Under the pieces are notes generated by a model. That model searched no databases, was not told the DNA's origin, and worked only from the letters and a program-made list of their open reading frames with translations. The translations under genes and the position numbers were made by a program. 64,000 bases of DNA from Molanna angustata (Eukaryota; Arthropoda; Insecta; Trichoptera; Molannidae): the NCBI GenBank assembly GCA_963576475.1, contig OY754982.1, positions 2,004,409 through 2,068,408 on the forward strand, given 5' to 3'. Below, piece by piece: positions 62,458 to 64,000 of the stretch (position 1 is its first letter; each line of letters opens with the position of its first letter).

Positions 62458-64000
62458 ATGTTTTTTTTTTTTTTATTTATTAATTTCCATAATACAATAT
62501 AAAGTAAAATATAAAACATTGTTCATGAAATATATAAATGGAATTTATTACCTCACTAGGCAAAGCCTGTTCTGAGGTGATACTAGGCAATAAGTAAGCA
62601 TAAATTTCAGCTACGTGAATTCTTAATATCTAAGGCACAAAAAAAATATAAAAAATACAAATAATAAAGTACAAAAGTACACATTTTAAGTCATAAAAAA
62701 AAATATAAAAAAGTACATATAAAATACAATTGTAGGTACATGAAAAAAATTATTAGGTGTCTTTGTGTTTTTGTTAATGTGAGGGTATGTTTGCGTATGT
62801 GGATATGTGTAAAAGGGTGTATGAAAAATATTTTGATTGTAAATTATATTAAAATTATCTTAGGACAAACGTCAAGTCTCTCTCTGACTCTTCCCTGCCT
62901 CTCCGAATCAACCAATCAGTAACCAGCTTTCCAAAATTATGCCCACTCGGCTGTACTAAGTCTAAGATATCAGACATAACCATATTATATATTCTGGGTG
63001 CTAAAAATGTGTAGTGTCTCTGGGCAAAAGTAGTCTGTGTATGAGTCGGTTGCAGCAAATGTCTATTTCTTGTATTAAAAGTAAGGGTATATTGTGGTTT
63101 ATATATTGCTGGGTTTTTATGTAGTTGGATGACTATTGTTCTAATATCGAGTTGTCTAACATCAAGGACCTTGAATTCCGAAAAAAGCTGATTTGATGGA
63201 TATCTGAAAGGTTTTCGACAAATGACCCGGAGTAGTGATTTTTGCGCGGTTGAGATGGGAAATAGGTTGGTCTTAGCTAAACCACCCCAACCTATAATCC
63301 CATAAGAGACTGACGTTTGTCCAAGAGCATAATACAACACTTTTAACGTATTTAGGTCGAAAATTTCTCTTATATTTCTAAAAACATATATCAGTTGGCG
63401 AATTTTTTTCGCAGTTATCTCCACATGTGTTGTCCATCGAAGATTTCTGTCAATTGTTATGCCAAGATATTTATAACTACTAACTCTAAGTAGTTTGGGG
63501 CAGGAGCAGTTTAGAGGCAAATCACAGTTATTATGGATAGTAATAGATGAAGAGGACTCCTCAGGTTGTTGTCGATTATCTATGCTAAATGTCATATATT
63601 TGGTTTTTCCGATATTTAATGTCAGTAAATTATTATCTAGCCATTTTTTTACGATGATCATTCCCTGCTCAGCAATATAATGCGTTTGAGCCCAATTGTG
63701 AGAACTAAACAATAACACCGTATCATCAGCAAAAGAAATTATGGAACCACCAATATCCAATTTATTCATATCATTTATAAAAAGGAGAAACAGCGTTGGT
63801 CCCAATACACTTCCTTGAGGTACCCCATATTCAATTGGAAAGAATGAACTAATTACGCCACCCAATCTGACCGCCTGCATTCTGTTTCTTAAATATGACT
63901 GGAACCATTTTATAGTCAACTCATTACTGGTTATTTTCCTAATTTTTTGAATTAATATTTTATGTGAGACACAATCGAATGCTTTGGCAAGATCTAGATA
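62458..64000 (-). mobile_element. CR1/Jockey-type retrotransposon, continues past the right edge
   Basis: Minus orientation. The poly(A) tail appears as a T-run at 62459-62475. A 3' UTR of about 380 bp follows, with 'acctcactaggcaaagcctg', then ORF2 from 62855 to the window end. The upstream part lies outside the window. Confidence 0.8.
62855..64000 (-). CDS. Reverse transcriptase ORF2, partial at the window edge
   Basis: The open frame enters from beyond 64000 with RT block A, YLDLAKAFDCVSHKIL, then 'YGVPQGSVLGPTLFLLFIND' and IISFADDTVLLF, with F-A-D-D at the catalytic site. The connection region is SSYKYLGITID and the C-terminus is 'TQTTFAQRHYTFLAPRIYNM' to the stop at 62855. At least 380 codons are visible without interruption. 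The first Met at 63919 is internal and not the start. Related at the C-terminus to the fragment 20144-19955. Confidence 0.85.
   Translation of the reverse strand, partial: YLDLAKAFDCVSHKILIQKIRKITSNELTIKWFQSYLRNRMQAVRLGGVISSFFPIEYGVPQGSVLGPTLFLLFINDMNKLDIGGSIISFADDTVLLFSSHNWAQTHYIAEQGMIIVKKWLDNNLLTLNIGKTKYMTFSIDNRQQPEESSSSITIHNNCDLPLNCSCPKLLRVSSYKYLGITIDRNLRWTTHVEITAKKIRQLIYVFRNIREIFDLNTLKVLYYALGQTSVSYGIIGWGGLAKTNLFPISTAQKSLLRVICRKPFRYPSNQLFSEFKVLDVRQLDIRTIVIQLHKNPAIYKPQYTLTFNTRNRHLLQPTHTQTTFAQRHYTFLAPRIYNMVMSDILDLVQPSGHNFGKLVTDWLIRRGREESERDLTFVLR

Overview
This looks like nuclear DNA of an insect, most likely a moth or butterfly. The sequence is AT-rich and has spliced-gene signals. It carries tRNA-derived SINEs, many clades of non-LTR retrotransposon, MITEs and long tandem arrays. 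A lepidopteran source is an inference from the mix of R1-, RTE- and CR1/Jockey-type elements, an ORF1 with a PHD finger and a Baculo_FP-like domain, and the frequent GTACCTAC-type short motifs. No bacterial, organellar or free viral genes are seen.

Only one host gene is supported. It is a MADF-BESS family gene on the + strand with three predicted coding exons: 9600-9771, 16003-16126 and 41806-42304. The splice phases agree and the joined frame encodes 264 residues. Exons 1-2 carry a MADF (Myb/SANT-like) domain. Exon 3 carries an acidic linker and a C-terminal BESS motif. The two introns (about 6.2 and 25.7 kb) consist largely of transposable elements.

Layout. 1-9.5 kb: a hAT-like non-autonomous element with a 365-bp (TA)n tract, SINEs, MITEs, and L2-, CR1/Jockey- and RTE-type 3' ends. 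9.5-16.1 kb: exon 1 and intron 1, holding long inverted-repeat elements and two RTE-type fragments. 16.4-18.9 kb: a head-to-head pair of Penelope-like elements with GIY-YIG endonuclease remnants. 19-24.2 kb: truncated non-LTR copies and inverted-repeat elements. 25.0-38.9 kb: a three-level nest. An R1-clade element is split in ORF1 by a young LTR element lacking pol, and the 3' LTR of that element is split by a nearly full-length CR1/Jockey-type element. 40.3-41.8 kb: a DNA transposon ending about 65 bp before exon 3. 42.6-44.4 kb: a decayed piggyBac-like element. 44.9-51.5 kb: MITEs, a 55-bp tandem array derived from an RTE-type 3' end, a SINE and more truncated LINEs. 51.9-57.1 kb: a very uniform 83-bp minisatellite of about 63 copies. 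57.1-64 kb: further inverted-repeat elements, 24-bp and 88-bp arrays, and a CR1/Jockey-type reverse transcriptase running off the right edge.

The most notable items are the extra long open frame between ORF1 and ORF2 of the CR1/Jockey-type element (open 30200-31300, joined to ORF2 by a UAAUG stop-start), the three-level nest with preserved target duplications, the minisatellite born from a retrotransposon tail, and hammerhead-like motifs at the Penelope-like termini.
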